Part shown: one piece after another, positions 42,398 through 51,450 of the stretch
Layout: each line of letters starts with the position of its first letter
Numbering within the stretch: position 1 is the first letter of the stretch
Assembly (NCBI RefSeq): GCF_021401125.1
Contig: NZ_JACBFQ010000013.1
Coordinates: 62,001 to 126,000, forward strand
Reading direction: 5' to 3'
DNA: 64,000 bases
Origin: Xanthobacter sp. NM-59
GTDB lineage: Bacteria > Pseudomonadota > Alphaproteobacteria > Rhizobiales > Xanthobacteraceae
Notes under the pieces: generated by a model
Databases searched by the model: none
Seen by the model: only the letters and a program-made list of their open reading frames with translations
Told to the model about the DNA's origin: nothing
Program-made: the position numbers and the translations under genes

Positions 42398-43890
42398 AAG
42401 TAGCAAGGCAAGATGGGGGAGCCGTGATGCGAGCTGGAAGACTGTCCGCGGCGGCGATTGCCCTCGCGCTGATCGCGATGAGCGGCCCGGTGGTCGCAGC
42501 CGGGGACGGCTCGCCGGTCTACGCCTCCTTCGCTGAGGACGAGAGGTTCGCGGCTCCGCCGGACCGATCATCCAGCGGCGTGGAGAGGCGCGTGGTGGAG
42601 ATCGGCGCGGGCCGGTCAGTGCCCGTGGACCTCTCGGAGGCGGCCGCCGACATCTATGTCGCGGAGCCGAAGGTGGCGGTGGCCGTTATTCGCACCGCCC
42701 GACGCGTGGTGGTGACCGGAGTTGGCGATGGAAGCACTACGGTGCTGGTGAGTGCCGCTGACGGCCGTCCGATCGCCACCATTGAGGTGCGGGTCGTGCG
42801 GGACAGCGGCACCGCCGCTTCGGCCCTCCGGTCGGCTCTGCCGCACGCGCGGATCACCGTGCGCTACGCAGGAGACAGCCTGGTGTTGTCGGGCACGGTG
42901 AATTCCGCTGCGGATGCCACGCAGGCGGTGGACATTGCCCGCGGCTTTGTCGCCGCCCCTGACAAGGTCGTCAATGCGTTGACGATCCGTCAGCGGGACC
43001 AAGTGATGTTGCGGGTGACCGTGGCGGAGGTTCAGCGCAACGTGCTCAAGCAATTGGGCGTCAATGGCCTCGGCCAATGGCAGCTCGGTCCCGTGACCCT
43101 GGCGGGTGTGATGGACAATCCGTTCGCCGTGGCTGGGCAGGCCCTATCGGGCACCAATGCCTCGGTCACCGGCAGCAATGGCAGCACGTTGTCGATTTCG
43201 GCCATGGAGCAGGTGGGCGTCGCCAGGTCGCTCGCAGAGCCGGTGCTCACCGCGGCCAGCGGCGAGACGGCGAACTTCGTGGTGGGCGGCGAGGTGCCGG
43301 TACCCACCGGCATTACCTGCTCGTCCACCAACAACTGCCAGCCGTCCATCGAGTTCAAGAAGTTCGGTGTGAGTCTTTCGTTCACGCCCGTCGTTCTCTC
43401 GGAGGGCCGGATCAGCTTGCGGGTATCGACCGAGGTGAGCGAGCCCGACAACCAGAACCAGCTCAGTTATCAGGTGAGCGGCGGAAGCACCCTGACGATC
43501 CCGGGCTTTAAAGTCCGAAAGCAGGATACGACCGTCGAGTTGCCGTCGGGCGGCACGCTCGTGACCGCGGGCCTGATCCAGGAAGGCGGCAAGCAGGCGC
43601 TGACGGGCGTCCCCGGGTTCATGAGCATCCCAATCCTGGGAGCACTCGCCCGCAGCCGGGACTACCAGCGCCAGGAGACCGAACTCGTGATCATCGTCCA
43701 ACCGGTCCTCGCGCGGCCGATGGAGGCGCGCCAAGCGACGCGTCCGGACCAGGGCTTTGCGGATGCTCCTGATCCACGTGCGCTCTTCCTCGGACAGGTG
43801 AACCGGGTTCGCGGCGGCCAGCAGCCGCCGTTGCCGGCCGACCTCAACGCCTTTTCCGGCCACCTCGGCTTCATCCTGGACCTGGACTGA
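42394..43890 (+). CDS. cpaC: CpaC/RcpA outer-membrane secretin
   Basis: A 498-residue secretin through which the Tad pilus crosses the outer membrane. Signal peptide about 12-36; pilus N-domain (about 65-135, VPVDLSEAAADIYVAEPKVAVAVI); BON-like region; secretin core with EVQRNVLKQLG, GEVPVP, VGVSLSFTPVVL-like GVSLSFTPVVLSEGRI, and the terminal VTAGLIQEGGKQ...PILGALARSRDYQRQETELVIIVQP signature in separate blocks. The start overlaps cpaB (ATGA). Confidence 0.92.
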   Translation: MKVARQDGGAVMRAGRLSAAAIALALIAMSGPVVAAGDGSPVYASFAEDERFAAPPDRSSSGVERRVVEIGAGRSVPVDLSEAAADIYVAEPKVAVAVIRTARRVVVTGVGDGSTTVLVSAADGRPIATIEVRVVRDSGTAASALRSALPHARITVRYAGDSLVLSGTVNSAADATQAVDIARGFVAAPDKVVNALTIRQRDQVMLRVTVAEVQRNVLKQLGVNGLGQWQLGPVTLAGVMDNPFAVAGQALSGTNASVTGSNGSTLSISAMEQVGVARSLAEPVLTAASGETANFVVGGEVPVPTGITCSSTNNCQPSIEFKKFGVSLSFTPVVLSEGRISLRVSTEVSEPDNQNQLSYQVSGGSTLTIPGFKVRKQDTTVELPSGGTLVTAGLIQEGGKQALTGVPGFMSIPILGALARSRDYQRQETELVIIVQPVLARPMEARQATRPDQGFADAPDPRALFLGQVNRVRGGQQPPLPADLNAFSGHLGFILDLD

Positions 43891-43891
43891 A

Positions 43892-44644
43892 ATGACGACT
43901 CAAACGCAGACAATCTCGGCTTCGTGCCGCTGGCTGTTGCTTGCCGCGCTGGGCCTTATGGCGGCGGGATGCACCACTGATGGATGGTGGACCGAGCCCA
44001 CTTATCCGCTGGACTATCGGCAGCGTCATCCAATCGAGCTCGTCGACAGCGAGCAGGTGCTCGAGGTGTTCCCTCGCACCGGCCACGGCATCGATCCGCG
44101 CCAAGCGGCCGACATCCGGGCCTTCGGGCAGTCCTACCTGCGCTCGGGCAAGTCGCCGTTGGTGATCGTGGCACCGACCGAGCTCTTACCCGGGCAGAAG
44201 CGGGAGCTGGTGAATCCGTTCGTGCGTCGCACGCTGGAGGAGGTGCGATCAGCGCTTGGCGCTGCCGGCGTGAGGCGGGTGGCGATTGAGGTTCGCTATG
44301 CGCGCGGCAATGGCGGCGAGACACCGCTGCGCCTCTCCTACTCCTCGATGGCGGCGCGAGTCGCGCACGAGTGCGGCAAGTGGCCGTTCGACCTCGCCGC
44401 GGGTGCGGGTCTGGAGGGCGCGCAGAACGAGCCCTACTGGAACCTGGGGTGCGCTTACCAGGCCAATCTGGCGACACAGGTCGCCGATCCCCTGGATCTC
44501 GTGCGTCCGCGGCAGGAGACCCCCGGGGATGCGGCCCGCCGCGTCGGGGACATCCAGGCGATCCGCGAGGGCAAGGATCCCTCGACGTCCTATGCCAAGG
44601 CCAGCTCCTACTCGTCGTCCGTCGTTTCGGGGAATGCAAACTGA
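43892..44644 (+). CDS. cpaD: CpaD pilus lipoprotein
   Basis: A 250-residue lipoprotein with lipobox LMAAGC (about residues 22-27) and the CpaD layout (YPLDYRQRHPIEL, then FGQSYLRSGKSPLVIVAP, and WPFDLA...EPYWNLGCAYQANLATQVADP). CpaD is characteristic of alphaproteobacterial Tad systems and helps localise the secretin. Its stop overlaps the next start. Confidence 0.9.
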   Translation: MTTQTQTISASCRWLLLAALGLMAAGCTTDGWWTEPTYPLDYRQRHPIELVDSEQVLEVFPRTGHGIDPRQAADIRAFGQSYLRSGKSPLVIVAPTELLPGQKRELVNPFVRRTLEEVRSALGAAGVRRVAIEVRYARGNGGETPLRLSYSSMAARVAHECGKWPFDLAAGAGLEGAQNEPYWNLGCAYQANLATQVADPLDLVRPRQETPGDAARRVGDIQAIREGKDPSTSYAKASSYSSSVVSGNAN

Positions 44645-45948
44645 TGTCCGAACGTCCTGTGGCCGATCTGCCGGCATTTCCACGCATGTCCATTATTGCG
44701 CTGTGTGCAACGCCCGAAGTGCACAGCGTGGTCGAGACCGCATGTGGCCTCGACGCGATGTCCCGGGTTCGCCCGGTGATCGTATATGGCGCCGGTGGGT
44801 CGGTGGAGGCGGCAGCACAGACGGCAGAGGCCGCCGGCCGGCTGCGGGCTGTGATCTACGAGATGTCGGAAGGCCTTTCGCGCCGGGACCTCATGGGCGA
44901 TCTCGAACGTGTGATCGAGGTCTGTGGCCAGGACATTCACCTGTTCGTCGTCGGCCACGTCAATGACGTGGACCTCTGTAAGTACCTGCTCGCGGAGGGC
45001 GTCGAAGACTATCTGGTGGCGCCAGTCTCGCCCATCGATCTGGTGCGCTCCCTGGCCGCTAGGCTAGCCAGAAGTGGGGGCGATAAGAAGTGCCCCCTGA
45101 TCGCGGTGATCGGTTCGCGCGGGGGGGCTGGAGCTACCAGTGTCGCCTGCAATCTGGGCTGGATGTTGGCGCGCGAGAAGCGTCTCGAGACCTGTATCGT
45201 GGACTTGGATGTGCCGTTCGGTGGCGTGGCTCATGCGTTTGACGTGACCCCCGATGGCGAGGCCTCGGCCCTGCTCTACATGCCGGAACGCATTGTGGAT
45301 GCGGAGATGCTGGACCAACTCGTGAGCAAGCCGCCGAAGGCGGACCGCCTCTCGCTGGTGTGCGCCGTTCCGGATCTGGAGCGGGCTGCCCGCCGGGACT
45401 TGGGATACGGGCACGCCCAGCTCATTTCGTTGCTGCGCGCGGAGTTCGAGATGGTTGTGGTGGACCTCCCGCTCCACTGGACCAGCGCGACGGAGGAGTT
45501 GCTGCTCCGTGCGAGCACGGTGGTGGTGGTGGCCACGCCGGATTTCGCGGGCGTTCCGCCAGCGCAGCTGCTGGTGCGGCACATGGCCGACCTCCGCACA
45601 GACACGCCGGTGGTCATCGTGAACCAGGTTGGTCTGCATCAGCGTGAGGAGTGGGCCATGGCCGATGTCCGAAAAGCGCTTGGTGTGCCGAACTTGATCG
45701 AGGTGCGGGCGGACACGCGGACGTTCTCAAGCGCGAGCAACCGGGGCCAGCCGGTCGGCGCCCTTGCGAGCGGGCATCCGCTTATGAAGGCGCTGCGCAA
45801 GGTCTTCGCCGAGAGGCTCCAGCCGCTTCTGGCGGCGGAGGCGGCATCACCGGTCCGCCTGGTTGCGCAGGAGAAGAGCGGTCGAGGCATGTTCGCGAGG
45901 GCGCTGACTACGGTCATCGGCGGACTGCTTAAAAAGAGGGTGGCGTGA
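44644..45948 (+). CDS. cpaE: CpaE/TadZ localisation ATPase
   Basis: A 434-residue ParA/MinD-like ATPase that positions the Tad machinery at the cell pole. An N-terminal receiver-like region (about 15-150) is followed by the deviant Walker A GSRGGAGATS and the ATPase core (CIVDLDVPFGG, VVVDLPLHW). The ATG at 44644 overlaps the cpaD stop (TGATG); the longer reading upstream is an out-of-frame extension through cpaD. Confidence 0.9.
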   Translation: MSERPVADLPAFPRMSIIALCATPEVHSVVETACGLDAMSRVRPVIVYGAGGSVEAAAQTAEAAGRLRAVIYEMSEGLSRRDLMGDLERVIEVCGQDIHLFVVGHVNDVDLCKYLLAEGVEDYLVAPVSPIDLVRSLAARLARSGGDKKCPLIAVIGSRGGAGATSVACNLGWMLAREKRLETCIVDLDVPFGGVAHAFDVTPDGEASALLYMPERIVDAEMLDQLVSKPPKADRLSLVCAVPDLERAARRDLGYGHAQLISLLRAEFEMVVVDLPLHWTSATEELLLRASTVVVVATPDFAGVPPAQLLVRHMADLRTDTPVVIVNQVGLHQREEWAMADVRKALGVPNLIEVRADTRTFSSASNRGQPVGALASGHPLMKALRKVFAERLQPLLAAEAASPVRLVAQEKSGRGMFARALTTVIGGLLKKRVA

Positions 45949-45949
45949 C

Positions 45950-47386
45950 ATGGCACTGTTTCCCAATCGCAGGCCCGAAGTGTCCACCACCCTTCCGACG
46001 TCGGCGGCTTCTGTGCCGACGCCCAGGCCGGCGCCAGAGGAAGAGGTGCGGGTCCGGGGGGTCGTTCGCGACGCGGCTGTCATTGAGCCGATGCGCCAGC
46101 GCTGGGCGGAGCGGCTGCAGCAAAATGGGGACCTGGTGCTGATGCAGAGCCAGACGGGCTCCTCTGCTGACCGGGAACGGAACAAGGAGAGCGTGCGCGG
46201 TGCGCTCGTGGAGATATCGAAAAGCGATGCCGGCGGGCTGTCGAAGGGAGAGCGTGAGGGGCTCGTGGAGGAGCTGGTCGCCGAGCTCGTCGGCTATGGT
46301 CCGATTGAAGGACTGCTCGCGCGGGACGACATCAGCGAAATCATGGTCAATGGCGCCGGGATGATCTTTATCGAGCGCAAGGGCATGATGGAGCACGTCC
46401 CAGGCCTGATCTTCCGGAGTGAGGAACTTCTGCTCCGAATTTGTCAGCGGATGGTTGGGGCGGTGAACCGCCGCGTGGATGCGCAGACGCCCTTGTGCGA
46501 CGCTCGCTTGCCGGACGGCAGCCGCATCAACGTCGTTATCCCCCCCATAGCGGTGGACGGCACGCATCTGACGGTCCGTAAATTCAGAAAGGACAAGCTG
46601 ACGCTGAAGGACCTCGTCGCGTTCAAGTCGTTGACGCCGGAGGCCGCAGAGGTCCTGCGCATTATCGGCCGCGTGCGGATCAACACGATCATCAGCGGGG
46701 GGACGGGGTCGGGGAAAACGACACTCCTCAACTGCTTGACGGGGGCGATCGACGAGACAGAGCGGGTAATTACATGCGAAGACACGGCGGAGTTGCAGCT
46801 GCAGCAGCCGCACGTGGTGCGGATGGAGACCAGGGTGGCGGGCACCGAGGGCACCGGTGAAATCCGCATGCAGGAATTAGTCAAGAATGCCCTCAGGATG
46901 AAGCCTCACCGGATCATCGTGGGCGAAGTGCGCGACGCGGCTGCAGTTGATCTCATCCAAGCGATGAACACTGGACACAATGGCTCGATGGGCACTGTGC
47001 ACGCCAATGATCCCGCCCGCTGCCTCTCGCGCCTCGAGGCGCTGATGCGCACGTCGGCCGGCTCCAACAACATGCCGAGCCACCTAATCCGTCAGGACCT
47101 CTCAGAATCGGTGGAGGTCATCATCCAGACCCGCCAGTTCTCCACCGACGGCCGCCGCGTCATTACCCACATCACTGAGATTACCGGCATTGAGGGGGAT
47201 GCGATCACGAAGCAGGACGTTTTCAAATGGGATGCACGGGCGGGCGTCCTTCGGGGCACCGGGGTGAACAAGCCCCGCTTCTGGGAACGGGCGGTCGAAT
47301 ACGGCGAAGGCGAGGCGCTCCTCGAAGCGCTCGCCAATGCCAACAGTAAGCTGGATCCGACTTTCCGGAAGGCGACGCACCCATGA
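45950..47386 (+). CDS. tadA: TadA/CpaF secretion ATPase
   Basis: A 478-residue hexameric ATPase driving Tad pilus extension and retraction. Core features: YGPIEGLLARDDISEIMVNG, RFDAQTPLCDARLPDGSRI-like RVDAQTPLCDARLPDG, Walker A GGTGSGKT (250-257), ITCEDTAELQL and GTVHANDPARCLSRLE. Length normal for the family. It overlaps tadB by 4 bp. Confidence 0.95.
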   Translation: MALFPNRRPEVSTTLPTSAASVPTPRPAPEEEVRVRGVVRDAAVIEPMRQRWAERLQQNGDLVLMQSQTGSSADRERNKESVRGALVEISKSDAGGLSKGEREGLVEELVAELVGYGPIEGLLARDDISEIMVNGAGMIFIERKGMMEHVPGLIFRSEELLLRICQRMVGAVNRRVDAQTPLCDARLPDGSRINVVIPPIAVDGTHLTVRKFRKDKLTLKDLVAFKSLTPEAAEVLRIIGRVRINTIISGGTGSGKTTLLNCLTGAIDETERVITCEDTAELQLQQPHVVRMETRVAGTEGTGEIRMQELVKNALRMKPHRIIVGEVRDAAAVDLIQAMNTGHNGSMGTVHANDPARCLSRLEALMRTSAGSNNMPSHLIRQDLSESVEVIIQTRQFSTDGRRVITHITEITGIEGDAITKQDVFKWDARAGVLRGTGVNKPRFWERAVEYGEGEALLEALANANSKLDPTFRKATHP

Positions 47387-48339
47387 GCACACTCGCGGGC
47401 ATTCTGGCGGCGATCGCGGCCATGAGCGCTGTGGCAGCGCTGTTCTACGCCGATATGCTCGCGGGTGCGGATGTGGACCGCCGTCGGCGCGCCATCATCG
47501 CCCAGGCGCCCATTTCGGGCGAGGAGCAGCGCCGCATCTGGCTCGAGCAAATGGAAGAGCGCATTGCGGAGATGCGCAAGCGCGAGCAGGACCGCAACCG
47601 GCGGCGGCCATTGAAGGAAGTGCTTGAACAGGCCGGCCTGAAGTGGTCGGAGCGCAGGTTCATCTACACCTCTATTGGCTGCGGAGTGGCGGTGTTCGCG
47701 GGCCTGGTGGTGATGTCGATAAACGTAGCGGCCGCGGTCCTCGTGGGCGCCGTGGCGGGCTATCTGGTGCCGCAGAAAGCACTGGACACCCTGCGGGCGC
47801 GGCGCGTCCGTGAATTTGTCGCGGATCTGCCCGAGGCCCTCAACCTCATGGTCCGCGGCGTGCGTGCCGGTCTGTATATCAACGATTGTGTCCGGCTGAT
47901 CGTGACCGAAATGCGGGGCCCGATCCGCGATGAGTTCCAGCGTGTTGCTGATGCGCAGCAGCTCGGCGCTACATTGGCTGAAGCAATTGAGCAGATGAGC
48001 GAACGCGTGCAGTCGGATGAGACGCGCTTCCTGTCTCTGGCAATTTCCATTCAGGCCGTCGAGGGGGGAGGCATTGCCGAGCCCCTCGAGAACCTCGCGA
48101 ACACTATGCGGGAGCGCGTCAAGCTGCGGGACAAGATTGCCGCCATGACGCAGGAGGCGAAGTTTTCCGTGCGGATCCTGGCGCTGATGCCATTGGGCGC
48201 GCTGGCCCTTAATTACGCCATGACACCTGACCGCACGGCGCTGTTGTGGACCACGACGTTGGGCCAGGTGTCGATGGCCGCGGGCGCCCTCTGGATGGGC
48301 CTTGGCATTCTCATCATGAACCGGATGCAGAAGATATAG
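47383..48339 (+). CDS. tadB: TadB inner-membrane pilus protein
   Basis: A 318-residue GspF-like inner-membrane platform protein. N-terminal helix (about 5-25), cytoplasmic charged segment, helix pair (about 93-130), the T2SSF domain (FVADLPEALNLMVRGVRAG, ...VEGGGIAEPLENLANTMRERVKLRDKI in two blocks) and C-terminal helices. Works with TadC under TadA. Confidence 0.92.
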   Translation: MSTLAGILAAIAAMSAVAALFYADMLAGADVDRRRRAIIAQAPISGEEQRRIWLEQMEERIAEMRKREQDRNRRRPLKEVLEQAGLKWSERRFIYTSIGCGVAVFAGLVVMSINVAAAVLVGAVAGYLVPQKALDTLRARRVREFVADLPEALNLMVRGVRAGLYINDCVRLIVTEMRGPIRDEFQRVADAQQLGATLAEAIEQMSERVQSDETRFLSLAISIQAVEGGGIAEPLENLANTMRERVKLRDKIAAMTQEAKFSVRILALMPLGALALNYAMTPDRTALLWTTTLGQVSMAAGALWMGLGILIMNRMQKI

Positions 48340-48347
48340 GTGACCAG

Positions 48348-49268
48348 ATGGTGAACCTCGCACAGGCCACGATTGCCGCAATCTGTGCTGCAACGGCGGT
48401 GATTGCCGCGGGAATTGCGCTGACGCCCGACGCCAAGGAGCGCCGCATTACCGACGTGCTGAACGGAATCACCGGAGGCGGCTTGGTGACGCCGCGCGCG
48501 GTCAGGTTGCAGGAGCGAGCCTCTGAAGCCTTGACGCGGATCCTGAATCTGCGGGGGCTTTTGACCAAGAGCATCCGGGACAAGCTCCAGGCCGCCGGAC
48601 TGCGCCGCACGCGCGACGAAACGCTGTTTCTTGCCGCGCGTCTATTGGTCTCCTTCGCGGCCGTCCTTGGCGGCTTCGCCTGCGCGGCTGTGATTGAACC
48701 CGAAGCCATGTCGACCCCGGTCCGCGCGCTGATGGTAGGGGGCATCGGCTACATGGGTTGGTGGCTGCCGGAGCGCTGGCTCGAGGACAACGCCAAGAAG
48801 CGATCGGAATCTATCCGGGAGTCCTGGCCGGACGCTCTGGATCTCATGCTGATCCTGGTCATCTCAGGCAAGAGCGTCGAGGACGCGATGCGGCGCATGG
48901 CGGCAGACATCGGTGCGCGATCGCCGTTCCTCGCAGAAGAGGTGACGGTTCTCCTGTCGGAGCTGTCGATTCTCGATGACAGACGGGATGCCTATGCCAA
49001 TTTCGGCAGGAGATGTGGGGTGTCTGATGTGCGCAGCGCCTGCGTCGCTATCGTGCAGGCGGAAGAGCAGGGCACGCCCCTAGCGGACACTTTCCGCAAC
49101 CTAGCCTCGTCCGGACGCGCGGAGCGGATCTCCAACGCGGAAAAAAAGGCGGCGAGTCGGGCCGCGATGCTGCCCGTGCCAACCATCGTGTTCTTTATTC
49201 CACCGTTGCTTATCGTCGGCGCGGTGCCGATGGTGATCGAAATCATGGCATCGGGTGGCATCTTCTGA
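48348..49268 (+). CDS. tadC: TadC inner-membrane pilus protein
   Basis: A 306-residue TadC-type T2SSF protein: WPDALDLMLILVISGKSVEDAM and EEQGTPLADTFRNLASSGRAERI, with flanking hydrophobic helices. Start ATG 48348 with a purine-rich GGTGACCAG upstream, 8 bp after tadB. Forms the platform with TadB. Confidence 0.92.
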   Translation: MVNLAQATIAAICAATAVIAAGIALTPDAKERRITDVLNGITGGGLVTPRAVRLQERASEALTRILNLRGLLTKSIRDKLQAAGLRRTRDETLFLAARLLVSFAAVLGGFACAAVIEPEAMSTPVRALMVGGIGYMGWWLPERWLEDNAKKRSESIRESWPDALDLMLILVISGKSVEDAMRRMAADIGARSPFLAEEVTVLLSELSILDDRRDAYANFGRRCGVSDVRSACVAIVQAEEQGTPLADTFRNLASSGRAERISNAEKKAASRAAMLPVPTIVFFIPPLLIVGAVPMVIEIMASGGIF

Positions 49269-49297
49269 TGCGAGAAGAGTGTGATAGGGGCTGTTGC

Positions 49298-50701
49298 ATG
49301 AACATCAAAGCTCTAATGCTACGTATTCTGCAGGTGTACCAGAGCGAGCGTGGCGCAGTTCATGTCTTCGTACTGATGCTCATCATTCCACTCATCGGCA
49401 TGGGTGGGCTCGCTATCGACTGGGCTCGCCTGTCGGGCCTTTACCAGAAGGCTCAACAGGCGGCGGAGGTGGCGGCCAGCGAAGCGGCGCGAGGAGCGAC
49501 CAATGCCGAAATCGAACGATACGCGCTTGGCCAGTTGGACGCTTACGTCAAGTCTGCAGGCTTCAGCTCCGCAAGCGATGTGGTCAAGGTAAATACGACA
49601 CGATCAGGGAAAGTAACAAGAGTCTCTGTAGACGTTACCTATACACCGTGGTTCGCAGCATTTTATGGCTCGCCCAGCGCCAAGACTGTGACGGCGGCCG
49701 TTGCAACCCGGAACTCCATACCGGATCCGAATGAGAAAATCTTCGATACACCGGGCACTTACAAATGGGTGGTGCCTGGGCTAGTCACAGAGATTTCGAT
49801 CGTGGCAGTTGGTGGGGGGGCTTCGGCGCCGATCAAGAAACTATCAGCCCCTCTTTATGATGGATATCCGGGGGGGCAAAGCGCAGTCAAGAATAGCAGC
49901 GGTCAAACGCTGGTGTCTGCCAATGGCGGCGGATCATCTGGGAGTATTTGGATCGGTGGGTGCGGAGGTAAAAAAGATGGCGGGGGCTGTGGCGGCGACT
50001 CAGGGATAGGGTTTCTTGCGAGCTACGCCGGGGGGAATCTGAACATTTTTGATGCGGCTGGCGGCGGTGGGGCGGGGGGCTGGGATGGCAATGGAGGCAG
50101 CTGGTCGCGGACAACGCACGGCACCAATGGCAGCGGCGGCGGCGGCGGGGCAGGAACAGAGGGTGTCATGCCATTTGTAGCGTCCGCCTGGGGCTCCGCA
50201 GGTGGTGGTGGCGGCGGCGGCGGCGTTGGCCTGTACGGCCAAGGAGCGGATGGCGCCAAGGGAGGGATCGGGCTTGTCAGTGGCAGCTTTGTGGCCGCGG
50301 GCGGGCAGGGCGGCTCGGGCGGAGAAAGTGGCGGATATGGGGGCGGGACGTATGGTGCGGATTGCGGCTGCTACGACACGATCGAACTCAGTGGGGCGGG
50401 AGGGTGGCCAGGTGGGGGGGGAGGAGGCCTGACGTCCTATAATAATACGGCTCTTTACTACGCAGGAAAGGCCGGGGGGGGGGGAGAATTAAGCTATGTA
50501 AATAAGGTGTTGGTCACGCCCGGAGATGAACTCACGGTTACGGTTGGGGCGGGCGGGAAAAGCATGCGTACCACAATCACCTCATTCGGTGGTTACTCGG
50601 CGACGGTAACAACGGGAGCGGGTGGAGGTGGAGCAGTGCGTATCATTTGGGGCGAGGGCCGGCAGTTTCCGGCAACGAAGGTGAGTTCGGCCGTGAATTA
50701 G
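49298..50701 (+). CDS. TadG-like protein with glycine-rich phage-tail-like C-terminus
   Basis: A 467-residue two-part protein. Residues 1-140 are TadG/TadE-like: ERGAVHVFVLMLIIPLIGMGGLAIDWARL, then QKAQQAAEVAASEAARGATN, a typical pilus-assembly anchor. After about residue 150 it becomes a long glycine-rich region with repeated GGGG blocks ending in GGGGAVRIIWGEGRQFP near the C-terminus, which resembles the C-termini of phage tail-fibre adhesins. The fusion suggests a pilus-associated adhesin. I prefer ATG 49298 (AGGGG upstream) to an ATG 30 nt earlier that lacks a ribosome-binding site. Confidence 0.75.
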   Translation: MNIKALMLRILQVYQSERGAVHVFVLMLIIPLIGMGGLAIDWARLSGLYQKAQQAAEVAASEAARGATNAEIERYALGQLDAYVKSAGFSSASDVVKVNTTRSGKVTRVSVDVTYTPWFAAFYGSPSAKTVTAAVATRNSIPDPNEKIFDTPGTYKWVVPGLVTEISIVAVGGGASAPIKKLSAPLYDGYPGGQSAVKNSSGQTLVSANGGGSSGSIWIGGCGGKKDGGGCGGDSGIGFLASYAGGNLNIFDAAGGGGAGGWDGNGGSWSRTTHGTNGSGGGGGAGTEGVMPFVASAWGSAGGGGGGGGVGLYGQGADGAKGGIGLVSGSFVAAGGQGGSGGESGGYGGGTYGADCGCYDTIELSGAGGWPGGGGGGLTSYNNTALYYAGKAGGGGELSYVNKVLVTPGDELTVTVGAGGKSMRTTITSFGGYSATVTTGAGGGGAVRIIWGEGRQFPATKVSSAVN

Positions 50702-50711
50702 GAGGATGCCT

Positions 50712-51377
50712 GTGAAGCTCGCGGTGAAAGGGGTCTTGGCGGTATCATTGGCGGTATCAATGGCCTGCCTTGGGGGCTGCGCGTCGGTGCCGACTGCGAT
50801 GTCGCCGGAGGCGGGGGTGATAGCCCAAGCCAAAGGGCTCGCAGCGCGCGGGCAACGAGAGCAGTCTGCTGCAATGCTGCGGATTGCGGCGATGTCCAAT
50901 CCGGACAGCCGTGTGTTGAGAGCGGCGTATGGTAAGAGCCTCATTGGTGTCGGCGACTTGGCGGAGGCCGAGTCTGTGTTGGCCAAAGCGCATACCCCGG
51001 ATAATCCAGATCCAAGTGTGCTGGCCGCTCAGGGCGTGGTCGCCGCGCAAAAGGGGGATCAGCGGATGGCGCAGGAGTATTTTCGTCGTGCGCTCAATCT
51101 GCGTCCTGGCGACGCGAAAGTGCAGGCAAACTTGGCGCTGAGCCTGGCAATGGAGGGTAAGCCGGGAGAAGCCGAACAGGTTGCGCGCGCCGCGGCCGGT
51201 AGTCCGGCGGCGGACGCGCGGGTGCGTCAGACGCTGGCGTTGGTTCTAGTCCTCGAGGGCAAGGACCGCGAGGCCGCGGAAGTCTTCCAGAAGGATCTTC
51301 CGCCGGACAGGGCGAGCGCAAATGTGAAGATGCTGCAACAGATGCGCGCTGGCGGGGCTAAGAAACGTTCGGCCTAA
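50712..51377 (+). CDS. tadD: TadD-like TPR lipoprotein
   Basis: A 221-residue tetratricopeptide-repeat lipoprotein. Signal with lipobox CLGGC (about residues 17-21), then TPR units (LRAAYGKSLIGVGDLAEAES, AQGVVAAQKGDQRMAQEYF, LALSLAMEGKPGEAEQVA). TadD assists secretin assembly. An ATG at 50706 touches the AGGAGG sequence directly, so the GTG at 50712 is the better start. Closes the right arm of the tad locus. Confidence 0.82.
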   Translation: MKLAVKGVLAVSLAVSMACLGGCASVPTAMSPEAGVIAQAKGLAARGQREQSAAMLRIAAMSNPDSRVLRAAYGKSLIGVGDLAEAESVLAKAHTPDNPDPSVLAAQGVVAAQKGDQRMAQEYFRRALNLRPGDAKVQANLALSLAMEGKPGEAEQVARAAAGSPAADARVRQTLALVLVLEGKDREAAEVFQKDLPPDRASANVKMLQQMRAGGAKKRSA

Positions 51378-51396
51378 AACCGTTGACTAAAGAAAT

Positions 51397-51416
51397 CCCC
51401 GGTCCAGAGGCCGGGG
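51397..51416. terminator. Terminator-like hairpin after tadD
   Basis: CCCCGG / CCGGGG stem with a further CC/GG pairing inside the loop; short downstream GTATT. Shared by the convergent regulator gene. Confidence 0.5.
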
Positions 51417-51450
51417 GTATTCGAGCCGATTGCGGCTATCAGAAGGGCAA

